A DNA stretch of 64,000 bases from PSRJ01 sp963825305 (GTDB lineage Bacteria > Acidobacteriota > Terriglobia > Bryobacterales > Bryobacteraceae). Under the pieces are notes generated by a model that was not told the origin of the DNA, ran no database searches, and saw only the letters and a program-made list of their open reading frames with translations. Both the position numbers and the translations under genes were made by a program. Of the stretch, positions 46,633-55,302 are shown one piece after another (the stretch's first letter is position 1; each line of letters starts with the position of its first letter). The DNA is taken from the NCBI GenBank assembly GCA_963825305.1, contig CAWGTA010000001.1, positions 248,001 through 312,000 on the forward strand. Direction: 5' to 3'.

Positions 46633-47325
46633 TCAAAGCTTGCGGCGGTGCGGGCCAAATTGATCGTCGATCTCTTTAATCGCCTTCACGATAAGCTCAG
46701 CGCGGTTTCCATACTGCCGATACATCTGCTCCAGATTTCCTTTTACGGCGTCTTCGTTCTCGGGGCTCAACACGGAGAAGGTCTTGTCGAGCAGAGCCTG
46801 CGAGGGCGGCACAACTTGATTGCATTGATCTAGATGAAATCGGATGTGAAGCACCGCTTGTAGGAAGGCGCTCGAACAAATTGTCAAATCCGGGATTAGT
46901 GTCGTAATAAGGGGCACCGAATACTGGCGAAGTGTAAGACCGGCATTTGGCTTTCGCATGGCTTGATGGATCGCGGCGCGTTGATCCTCGGGACGCTTGC
47001 GAGAATTTTTGATCGCCTCAATCCCTTGCTCATCGCGATCTGGTCCTTTATAGTTCTCGAGTGTCGGAATGATCGCATCGAGAAAATCATCGGTTACAGC
47101 CATACTCCGACACCGGATGGTGTAGGCCGCGAGTGCCATAACTTGCTGGAGGAAGTGCAGTTCTGCTAGCACGCCCCGTATAAGGTCGCGACGACGAGAT
47201 GCTCGTCGAATTCTCTCCGTAATTAGAGGCGAGAACAGCCCCATGGACCATCCAAGAAGCAAAATGATTACGGGCTGGAGAAGAGTCCGTATAGTATTTC
47301 CGAGACTACTTAGGAACTCATGCAT
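46633..47325 (-). CDS. hypothetical membrane-anchored protein
   Basis: 230 residues: one N-terminal membrane helix (LQPVIILLLGWSMGLF), then a basic stretch (ERIRRASRRRDLIRGVL) and a helical cytoplasmic domain. It ends QFGPHRRKL. No family recognised. First gene of island block C. Confidence 0.65.
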   Translation of the reverse strand: MHEFLSSLGNTIRTLLQPVIILLLGWSMGLFSPLITERIRRASRRRDLIRGVLAELHFLQQVMALAAYTIRCRSMAVTDDFLDAIIPTLENYKGPDRDEQGIEAIKNSRKRPEDQRAAIHQAMRKPNAGLTLRQYSVPLITTLIPDLTICSSAFLQAVLHIRFHLDQCNQVVPPSQALLDKTFSVLSPENEDAVKGNLEQMYRQYGNRAELIVKAIKEIDDQFGPHRRKL

Positions 47326-47568
47326 GCAGTCTGTGTAATTCTACCCTCGAACCCCGCAACCGAGGGGCACTCTGCTCCAAGGAAAGTTTCTTGGCGACGC
47401 TGACGCCTGCTTCTCGCCGTTCCTGCTGGACAGCGCGGTTCCGCTCGATGCGCCGCTGTGTCGCACCGGACCTGCAAGATAGGCAGAACTTCGCGAGACC
47501 GGGTGAATCGAAGTTGCGCCGCACATCACGCAAATGCGCGCGCGTGGCTGCCACAGATCGCGGAGCAC
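47318..47568 (-). pseudogene. zinc-ribbon protein remnant (frameshifted)
   Basis: Two frames join across a shift near 47515-47525: RARICVMCGA then NFDSPGLAKFCLSCRSGATQRRIERNR, a CxxC...CxxC knuckle pair followed by a basic helix, typical of small phage or island zinc-ribbon proteins. Neither frame alone has both knuckles. Confidence 0.35.
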
Positions 47569-47710
47569 TGGCTGGACTGTAGCACGGGATGCAGTCGATG
47601 TAGGCGCGGGCTTCAGCTTCGTGAGAATCCCGGGCTTATGTTCGGTGGGACAAGGTGGTACGCTTCAGACGGGGAATAAGTGATGGACGAGGGGAAGAAC
47701 CGAGAGAGAA

Positions 47711-48352
47711 ATGAAGACGTGGTTTGTAACAGGATTTCTATTCTTTGCATCGCTCGGATTTAGCCAAGGCGTTGTCACCAACCCTCTTGGCGGCCTGATC
47801 GACGCCTACCGACTCGGCACCGAGATCCGAACTAACCGGGCCATCGAGAACGCTTTGAACGCTCAGGCTGAGGCCCTCCGCGCTCAGACCGAGCGACTGC
47901 GCCAGGCGGAAGCGGCGCAAAAGCAGGGGCCTGCAGGCGTGCCCGACGGGCAACTCGCCATCGCTATCGCGGCAGTAAACCAGCGATACCCAGACTTCAA
48001 CCAATACATCACCGAAGCAGCGCGTCTCATGCCTCAGATGAGTTCCTCGGTTCTTCCGGATCTTCCGCACTACCTCGAAGGAATGTATCTGATCGCCAAG
48101 TACGCGAGCTTTTCAAACATGGCCGTCAAGCCGAAGGAATCTCCGGCCGTGGCACTCATGCGGGACCCTGAATTTCACGGTCTGCCGATGGCGACGCGAA
48201 TCAGGTTTGCGAGAGCCGTCGAGCCGGATCTCTCAGCGTACAAGGATCAGGATCTGGAAATCGTGTTTGCGGCGATTGCCGCGAAGGTCAATGGCATAAC
48301 TCCCGGCGCTTCTCCACCGAAAGTGACTCCGGCACCCGAGCCGAAGCTTTAA
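47711..48352 (+). CDS. secreted hypothetical protein
   Basis: 213 residues with a signal peptide (TWFVTGFLFFASLGFSQ), a coiled-coil of about 35 residues (ENALNAQAEALRAQTERLRQAE), then a globular region (QLAIAIAAVNQRYPDFNQYITEA) and a Pro-rich tail. No family recognised. GAGAGAAATG supplies the start. Confidence 0.65.
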   Translation: MKTWFVTGFLFFASLGFSQGVVTNPLGGLIDAYRLGTEIRTNRAIENALNAQAEALRAQTERLRQAEAAQKQGPAGVPDGQLAIAIAAVNQRYPDFNQYITEAARLMPQMSSSVLPDLPHYLEGMYLIAKYASFSNMAVKPKESPAVALMRDPEFHGLPMATRIRFARAVEPDLSAYKDQDLEIVFAAIAAKVNGITPGASPPKVTPAPEPKL

Positions 48353-48385
48353 AAGAGGAACTTGGGCGCGTCCTTGAATCTGTAA

Positions 48386-48985
48386 GTGAGGCACAACATC
48401 GACGGCGAGATGGTGGTATACGATTATCTGACGGGGCTGGGGCTCTCCGTCTATCGCTTCGCCAAGGCCTCGATGCGACGGAGCCGGACTCCCGATTTCC
48501 GAGTGCTGTCTGGACAACAGTTAGCCTTCTACTGCGAGGTGAAGACGGCGCAGGAGGATGAGTGGCTGGAGAGACAACTGGACGCTGCGCCGCCAGGTAC
48601 GCTGGTGGGTGGCCTACGGCCCGACTCCACATATAACCGAGTTAGCAGCTACGTCCACAGCGCTGTTGGACAATTCGATGCTGTTAACCCTGGATGCGAA
48701 TATCCCAACGTGCTGGCCATCGTCAACAATGACTCTGATGCTGGGCTGCCCGATCTGCTTGCGGTTCTGACTGGCAACGCCTACACCAACAGCGGTCCAA
48801 TCAGGATGTTTGGCAACTGCTCAGACGGGCGCATCCGCGAAGAAAAACATCGCATTCATCTGTACGTCTGGTTCGACGCGGCCAATCCGCAACCGTTCAA
48901 AGTGTGGTCTAAATTCTCTGCAGAGCACCACACGGCGCTATGCACGTACTTCGGCGTTGATCCGGCGCGCATAGCGCAGATCTGA
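48386..48985 (+). CDS. PD-(D/E)XK nuclease-like protein
   Basis: 199 residues. Near the N terminus SRTPDFRVLSGQQLAFYCEVKTA gives the D-x(n)-E-x-K active-site layout of the restriction-endonuclease-like fold, preceded by a helix with Glu8. The rest is not recognised. GTG start, 33 bp after the secreted protein gene. It might be a small nuclease or defence effector. Confidence 0.55.
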   Translation: MRHNIDGEMVVYDYLTGLGLSVYRFAKASMRRSRTPDFRVLSGQQLAFYCEVKTAQEDEWLERQLDAAPPGTLVGGLRPDSTYNRVSSYVHSAVGQFDAVNPGCEYPNVLAIVNNDSDAGLPDLLAVLTGNAYTNSGPIRMFGNCSDGRIREEKHRIHLYVWFDAANPQPFKVWSKFSAEHHTALCTYFGVDPARIAQI

Positions 48986-48989
48986 AAAA

Positions 48990-49321
48990 CCCCGCACTGA
49001 AATTCAAGAGCGGATAGCCGTCCGCTATCAGGAGTTGTTGCTTCACACCGGTTCAGCGGGTCCGGCTCAGCACAGCCAGCGCAGTTTTCGGCCGCCGCCA
49101 GAGACTTGTGATCGCGATGATACTGCCGCATCCGCGCCATGGCCCGCTCACGGTTGAGCGCGTACCAATAGCTGGCGCGTTCGCAGGCGCATGACTTACA
49201 GATCGTCCAGAGCCCAGACCGCGTCGTGCGGTTTGCGTGCCAAGTGTTCCGCGGTCAGCGGATAACTCTTCCGGCACACGTAGCAGCGTTGGCGTTTTGA
49301 CAGGCTGGATTTCGTGTCCAA
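48990..49321 (-). pseudogene. second zinc-ribbon protein remnant (frameshifted)
   Basis: From a TTG at 49321 the frame reads CYVCRKSYPLTAEHLARKPHD then AVWALDDL and a stop. After a shift near 49200 it continues CKSCACERASYWYALNRERA and ARMRQYHRDHKS, the usual pattern of C-x2-C ... C-K-x-C-x3-R zinc-ribbon proteins of mobile DNA. The gene is broken at that point. Confidence 0.4.
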
Positions 49322-49378
49322 CTTGTCTCTTCAATATCAACGGTTCATACCGAACGTTCCAAGGCGTTACGGCCGTTG

Positions 49379-49405
49379 CCGAGTTCAAATTTCGGCGGCC
49401 CGACC
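49379..49405. other. 27-bp tRNA-Pro 3'-end fragment, right end of island
   Basis: Matches 30320-30347 region of tRNA-Pro (CCGAGTTCAAAT then CGGCGGCCCGACC) with one mismatch. It is the last copy, so it marks the outer right boundary of the accretion island. Confidence 0.7.
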
Positions 49406-49576
49406 GTGCCGGTGACCGGAGACAAGGTGGTGGCTGCGGAATGGGACTTCGAGGGCCCCAAGACTCCCTATGGGCGTCGGCTTGAAATCCTGGATCGGCT
49501 CGGGGTCCGGGCTGAGAGAAGGCATGTGTGTGCCCGGATCCAGGACCTGGGCCGCGTGCGCGTCGTGGTCAAGTAG
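49406..49576 (+). CDS. small hypothetical protein next to the attachment site
   Basis: 56 codons from a GTG directly after the tRNA fragment: MPVTGDKVVAAEWDFEG, later RRLEILDRLGVRAERRH. It reads protein-like but could be the 3' part of a gene whose start was replaced by integration. No family recognised. Confidence 0.35.
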   Translation: MPVTGDKVVAAEWDFEGPKTPYGRRLEILDRLGVRAERRHVCARIQDLGRVRVVVK

Positions 49577-49599
49577 AGGGATCGGAAGTTCGCCCCACA

Positions 49600-50235
49600 T
49601 TATCCCGGCTTCGTTGATTGGAACTTCGTCCAAGCCTGATAGTTCTTAGGGATGTCCAGCGTCTTCAGCTTCCCCCAAGCCTTCAATGCCTGTTCGCGCG
49701 TGGCGCCTTGCTCCTTAGCCAGGAAGTCGCTCATGAAGTTGATATATCGGCCGTGGGGAATATGAGCAAAAGGCTCCGTGGTTTGATTGAGCCGGACGTA
49801 TTCCTCGACTAAATCCCGGTAGGTGAACTTGATGCCGTTAACGAGTTGCGCTTCTCGCCAACGGTTGAGCCGGTAGCGCGCGCCGGATTTCCGCCTCATA
49901 CCCGGAGCCATTTTCTGCGCCTCCTTTTCGAGGAAATTCTTGGTAACCGTGTCGTTCGTGTAAACCATCACTGGGAGCTCAAGGCTCAACCCTCGTTCAA
50001 CGTCTTTGGTGCCTGAAACTGTGAAGCTTCTTTGAGCTGCCTGCCTGAGCTTGCCGGTCTCAAGAAAGAACTTGATAGCCGTCTCCAGTTCGTCTTTGCG
50101 CAGCTTATTCGCAGAGGGAATCCCGATGGATTTTGCGAACGCCTTAAGCTCTGTGGTGTACCAATAACCGTTGTCGAAGTGGGCCAAAGTCATCGCGGGT
50201 GATAGTTTCGTCGTCGCTTTCAAATTCCTGGCCAT
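49600..50235 (-). CDS. SAP-domain-like protein
   Basis: 211 residues. The N-terminal part TTELKAFAKSIGIPSANKLRKDELETAIKFFLETG matches the SAP helix-extended loop-helix DNA-binding motif. The remainder is helical and includes a FTYRDLVEEYVRLNQ stretch resembling a DUF6434-type SAP protein. Likely binds nucleic acid. ATG at 50235 or a later ATG at 50193. Confidence 0.65.
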   Translation of the reverse strand: MARNLKATTKLSPAMTLAHFDNGYWYTTELKAFAKSIGIPSANKLRKDELETAIKFFLETGKLRQAAQRSFTVSGTKDVERGLSLELPVMVYTNDTVTKNFLEKEAQKMAPGMRRKSGARYRLNRWREAQLVNGIKFTYRDLVEEYVRLNQTTEPFAHIPHGRYINFMSDFLAKEQGATREQALKAWGKLKTLDIPKNYQAWTKFQSTKPG

Positions 50236-50442
50236 CCCGGGATTCATCCCCCACGGCGAATGTACCACCACCCACAAGGCTTCGGTCTAAAAACAGCCGA
50301 GACGAAACTTCGGGCGTAGTCCCCTACGCAGACCAAGAAGGTCGGTGCGAACTCGCGCGAACGGGCGGCCCACCGTGCCACGCTACACTGAGGCTATTTT
50401 CAGCGACCCGAATATACTGAAGGTGGCCATGTTACAGCGCCT

Positions 50443-51683
50443 ATGAAAAACACTCCCCTGGAAGACATCACGGTCCTCGATTTGACCACCGCGCTCGCCG
50501 GCCCTTTCGCCACGCTGCTGCTGGCGGGTCTCGGCGCCAAGGTCATCAAGATCGAGAACCCGATCGGCGGCGGCGATAGCTGCCGCTCCAATGCGCCCTA
50601 CCTCGGCTCCCAAGGAGGCACGCTCGCCCGCCAGCATGAAGACGATATTTCGGTCTCCGCGCTCAACCGGCTTCGTAACAAGTTGGGCGTGACGCTGAAC
50701 CTGAAGCATCCCGAAGCGCGCGCCGTGTATGCGGACCTGGTGAAGACGGCCGACGTCATCGTCGAAAACTTCAGCCGTGGCACGCTCGACCGCATGGGCG
50801 TCGGCTACACGTTTCGCGCAGGAAATGAATCCGCGCATCGTCTACTGCTCCATCACCGGCTTTGGAAGCGAAGGCGAGCCGGGCACCGGCAAAGCCATGG
50901 ATGCCATCATTCAGGCGCTGAGCGGAGTGATGCTGACTTCGGGCGGGCCCGGCGATCCTCCGGTCCGCATCGGCGTGCCGTTCGCGGATCTTACGGCGCC
51001 GCTGTTTGGAGTGATCGGCGTGCTGGCGGCGATCCATCAGGCGCAGCGCACCGGCCTCGGCCAGCACGTCGATGTCTCGATGCTCGGCGTCATGACCATG
51101 ATGGTGTCGGGAGAGCCCTTCGATCTGCTGGAGCGCTGCGGCGTTCCGCAACGCACCGGCCTCACCGTCCCGCGCCTCGCTCCGTTCGGGATGTATCGCA
51201 CCATGGACGGCTACGTCTCGATCTGCGCGCCTACGGAAACGTTCGCGCACTCGCTTTTTCACGCCATCGGCCGGCCGGAGCTGGCTGCCGATCCCCGCTT
51301 CGCCAAGCGCGATGACCGCGTGGTGAATGTGTCGGAAGTCGACGCGATTGTGGAAGCCTTCACTTGTTCCAGAACCAGCGCGGAAGTGATCGCGGCTCTG
51401 GAGGAACGCGGCGTGCCGGCCGCGGAAGTGCGCGACCCCAAGGATGCCGTGCGCGATCCGCGCGTGGTCTCGCGCGGCGAGACGGTGCCGTTGGCTCATC
51501 CACAATACGGCGCGGTGGAGGACGTCTACGGAATGGGAATGCCGATCAAATTCTCCCGGGCGCAAGCCGGATTCGACCAGCCTCCGCCCGGCCTTGGGAG
51601 AGCACAACCACGCCGTCTATTGCGGCTTGCTCGGCTATTCCGAGGAGCGTGTCGAGGAGTTGAAAGCGCAGCGGGTAATCTGA
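50443..51683 (+). pseudogene. family III CoA-transferase (CaiB/BaiF), two frameshifts
   Basis: Would be about 413 residues. Frame 1 gives the N terminus LEDITVLDLTTALAGPFAT and the catalytic-region text DVIVENFSRGTLDRMGVGY. A shift at 50800-50825 is needed to continue as MNPRIVYCSITGFGSEG. A second shift at 51584-51590 (one extra C in CCGCCCGG) restores PPPALGEHNHAVYCGLLGY and the stop at 51683. The amino-acid text is otherwise well conserved. It would transfer CoA to a 2-hydroxy acid for the dehydratase encoded next. Confidence 0.85.
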
Positions 51684-51686
51684 AGC

Positions 51687-52779
51687 GTGAGTTCCGCGAT
51701 TTCGACTCTCACGAAGATCTACACAGAACGAGCGATCCAGCCCCGCGGTGAGATGCCGCTGGTGGGCGTGACGTCCAATACGGTGCCTTGGGAGTTGTTG
51801 CGCGCGGCGGGATTCGCAGCCCGTTCTGCTCAGCCCGCGCCGCCCGCACACGCCGCTTGCCGACCGCTACATGGAAGACGTTTTCAGCGCGCGCATGAAA
51901 GCGATCTTCGACTTCCTGGTTTCTACGGAGGGCGCGGCCTCTGAGCGCGGTGGTCATTCCCAGAACCTCCGAGCAGGAACACAAACTCTACCTCTATCTG
52001 CGCGAGGTGGTTCGCCAGGGGACGGAGCGCGCGCCCGAGGCGATTCTCTATAACCTGCTGCACGCGCGATCGCCGGAAGCGCGAGGCCTACGGACTGGAA
52101 CGAACGCACGATCTGAAGGGCACTTGGAGCGGTTGACCGGGCGCCCTATCGAACCCGAGGCTCTCGCGGCCGCGATCGCCGAAGGGAACGCCGCGCGCCA
52201 GGCCATTCGCGGGTTGCTGCGGCAACGAGAAGGCCCTGCTCCGAAGCTGACCGGCTGCGGAAGCGCTGGCGCTGATCGGCGCCTGGTACTTCATGGATCG
52301 CAGCCGAGTACGCGCTGCTGGCGCGAGAAGCGCTTCAGGAAATCCAGACGCGGGCGCCGCTTCGAGGGCCGCGGATTCTGCTCAAAGGCCCGCCGCTCGA
52401 TAGCTCCTGATATTTGCGCAGCCATCGAAGCCCATGGCGCGATCGTGGTGGCGGAGGACGACTGGTGGGGCTCGCGCGCCGCCGGCCAGGACATCGACAT
52501 CACGGCGGAGCCCATCCGCGCCATTTTCGAGAAGTACTATTTCGACGCTCCCAGCCCCCGCGTTTTCCCTGCCGCGATCGCCGACGCCTGGTTCCATCGC
52601 AAAGCATCCGAGGTGGACGGCGTGATCTTCTATCTGCCGCCCGAAGACGACGTCATTGGCTGGGATTACCCGCGGCTGCGCGCCCATTCTGGACGAGCGC
52701 GCCATTCCTCATGCTGATGCTGCGCGCGGCGTCACCGGATCGAATCGGAGCGTTTCTCGAGGGGCTTCCGCATGGCTGA
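51687..52779 (+). pseudogene. 2-hydroxyacyl-CoA dehydratase subunit, many frameshifts
   Basis: Starts GTG at 51687 (TSNTVPWELLRAAG) and ends RIGAFLEGLPHG at 52779. Conserved text moves between frames at least six times (about 51810-51850, 51920-51945, 52085, 52120, 52305, 52400 and 52685), for example MEDVFSARMKAIFDFLVS, EQEHKLYLYLREVVRQG, DICAAIEAHGAIVVAEDDWWG, DGVIFYLPPEDDVIGWDYP. It belongs to the HgdB/FldC-type family (HGD-D), which uses an iron-sulfur cluster and radical chemistry to dehydrate 2-hydroxyacyl-CoA. Confidence 0.8.
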
Positions 52780-54040
52780 GAAGCAATTGGAATCGCACCG
52801 TTCGCGCCGCCGCGTATCAGAAGGCCTGGTTCGCTCAACTGCGCGAGGACGTCTTCGAAAAGCAGAAGCCTTACGCCATCGTGCAGGCGGACATGCCGCT
52901 CGAACTGTTCCATGCGATGGACGTTCCGGTGGTGAGCAATCAGTGGTGGGCCGCCATGGTCGCGGCCAAGCGGCTGGCGCCTTACTATCTGGACAGCCTC
53001 AACGCCATGGGCTATCACGATGGCCTGTGCCGTTATTGCAGCCTGTCGCTGGCATCCACCATCGCCGGAGATTCCGCGCAGGCGCCGTGGGGCGGCCTGC
53101 CCAAACCCGCCTTGCTTTCGGCCCGGCTTACCTGCGATTGCATCCAGCGCGTTTTCGAAATCTGGGCCGCGAAATTCGGCAGCCCGTTCGTTCCGCTGGA
53201 CGCTCCGGGCGCCTCCGAACTTCCGCCACGCTGGTGGGAGCTGAGCCGTTACCGCTGGAGCGAACTCTTCGAAAGCCACCGGCTCGATTTCATGGTCGCC
53301 CAGTTTCGTTCGCTCGATCGCGGACTCTGGAGCGCATCACGGGAACACGTTCGATCTGGAGCGCCTGCGCGCCCTGATGGAAGGCGTCAACCAGCAGGAG
53401 GAGTATTTCGAAGAAGTGCGCGAGATGATTTGCCGGGCGCCGAAAACACCCGTCCGGATGCACGAGCAGGTGAGCAATGTGATGGCAGCGCAGTGGCTGC
53501 GCGGCGGCGATTGGGCCATTGCGCACGCGCGCGCGTTTCGCGATGAAGTGAAAGAGCGCGTCGATGCGGGCATCGCGGCATGCCCGGCGGAGCGCTTGCG
53601 CCTCATGTGGGTCGGCGCCGGGCTATGGCACGATACCGATTTCTACACGGCCTTCGAGGAAGCATACGGCGCCGTATTCGTGTGGTCCATGTACCTGGCG
53701 TTCGGGCCGGACGGTTATATCCGCTACGGCCTCGACGATCCGCTGCGGGCGCTGGCCAGCCGCACCGTCAGCTTCAACGAGCAGCTTCACAATCCACCCT
53801 GGGCTAACGAATGGATCGTCGATCAGGCCAAGAGGCACCGCATCGATGCGGCTCTGGTGCTGGAACCGCTCGGTACACGACCGTCCGCCACGGGCAATCT
53901 CTTCATTGAACGGGCCCTCCAAGCCGCGGGCATTCCAGTACTCCCGATTGTCGCGGACATGGTGGATGCGCGAGGGTGGAACGGGCTCGAGATGCGCCAG
54001 AAAGTGGGCCAGTTTCTGGAAGGCGCTCAAGTCACTTTGA
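52772..54040 (+). pseudogene. 2-hydroxyacyl-CoA dehydratase second subunit, frameshifted
   Basis: ATG at 52772 overlaps the previous stop. Frame shifts are needed near 52797, 53320 and 53345. Pieces read TVRAAAYQKAWFAQLREDVF, VSNQWWAAMVAAKRLAPYY, LCRYCSLSLAS, then NTFDLERLRALMEGVNQQ and VSFNEQLHNPPWANEWI. A further shift at the end would give a stop at 54040. Partner of the preceding subunit in an FldBC/HgdAB-like dehydratase. The ATP-dependent activator (HgdC/FldI type) is not in the window. Confidence 0.75.
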
Positions 54041-55243
54041 CGCCGGGCGCGACCGCGCATAGTGCCGCAGGAACACGATTTCGATCAGCGACGACGATCA
54101 CGCCGCCGGCGACGAAGATACCAGCCGGCAGTGAATCCTCCCGTGCGGTCGCGCAACATGCCCAGAACCTGCGGTCCCACGTATCCGAACAGGCCTGCCG
54201 CCGAGTCCGACCACGCCCATGACCGGTCCCAGTCTCGCTTCTGCCCACCACCTCCGCGGCCAGTCGCGAAGATCTGATTGGTCGCGCACAGACCGAGCGA
54301 GATGACTAGCGCCGTGGCCACGCGGAAGACCAGCAGGTTCGGGGTCATCATCGCGAAGCAGGACGGAATCAGTAGCACCGCGAGCCCGATCATCATGTTC
54401 CAGCGGTCAAATTTATCGCAGAGGTAGCCGAACAGGAGATTGGCGAAGATCGCGACGATATAGCTCGTGCTGATCACATAAGCGCTCTCCATGGCCCCCA
54501 GTTGAAAGGTGGTCCTCACGGCAGACGGCACGAAGAAGGTTGCGCTGAAACCGCCCATATTGATCAGGCCCAGCAGAACCATGCTCCACACCACGGGTGT
54601 GCGGAACGCGCTCCTGGTGGGCGCGGACGGGCCATGCCCGTGAAATGAAATCGGCCCGCTTGCGGACGCGCCAGGCTTGTAAGCCGATCCAGAAGACAGC
54701 CGCGCCCAGTAGCGCCATGACGGCGAAACCGATGATTCCTCCGCGCCATCCGTAGGGTTCGGCGATGATCGTGCCGAACGGCGCTCCGATTACCGAAGCG
54801 AGCGATGCCATCGCGCCCAGAATGCCCATCGCCCTGCTGCGAAATTCGGGCGGCGCGACCAGCGCGATGGACGTCATGACACACACGAACGCCACGCGAT
54901 ATCCGAGCAGCCAGACAACCCGAGCGCCCAAAGCCCAGTCGTATGTGGATGCCTGGCTGAGCAGCGAAAGTCCCAGCGCAACCCCCAACAGCCCTGCCGT
55001 AAGCGCGAGTTTTTCGCCGAAGCGTTTCGCCAGAATGCCGGCAGGCACGCTCATCGCCATCGCCACCAGCCCATAGAGTCCGGTGAATAGCCCGATCTGC
55101 GAATAGCTGATGCCGAAGTCTTTCTGGATCGCGGGCAGCAGCGGCGAGAAGCCCAGGCTCGACATTTGAATCGCCATCATCGCGACAATGGTGGCGGCGA
55201 ACGAGGGGACCCAGTGCTTCGCTTGAGATGGCACAGGCTCCAT
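54027..55243 (-). pseudogene. MFS transporter, frameshifted
   Basis: About 405 residues and 12 helices. N-terminal half intact (IQKDFGISYSQIGLFTGLYG, SVPAGILAKRFGEKLALTAG). Shifts needed near 54636 (GCATGGCCCG), 54240-54270 (in a glycine-rich loop) and 54105. The C-terminal pieces are VVWSMVLLGLINMGGFSAT, FGYLCDKFDRWNMMIGLAV and VVADRNRVPAALCAV. Probably imports the substrate of the CoA-transferase/dehydratase pathway. Convergent with that operon. Confidence 0.8.
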
Positions 55244-55302
55244 CCTACACGTTGTGGCGCGCCTGTTGCTCCGATATAATCCCGCTCCAGGAGATCAAAA
55301 CC

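Noticed and set aside
53564..54040. Independent gene in the +1 frame of the dehydratase subunit
   Set aside because: Its text is Arg/Ser/Trp-rich shadow; only its last few codons may matter as the true stop of the subunit gene.
50443..55243. Several short separate genes in this region
   Set aside because: The pieces join, in order, into four known full-length families after single-base shifts, so they are fragments of four genes.
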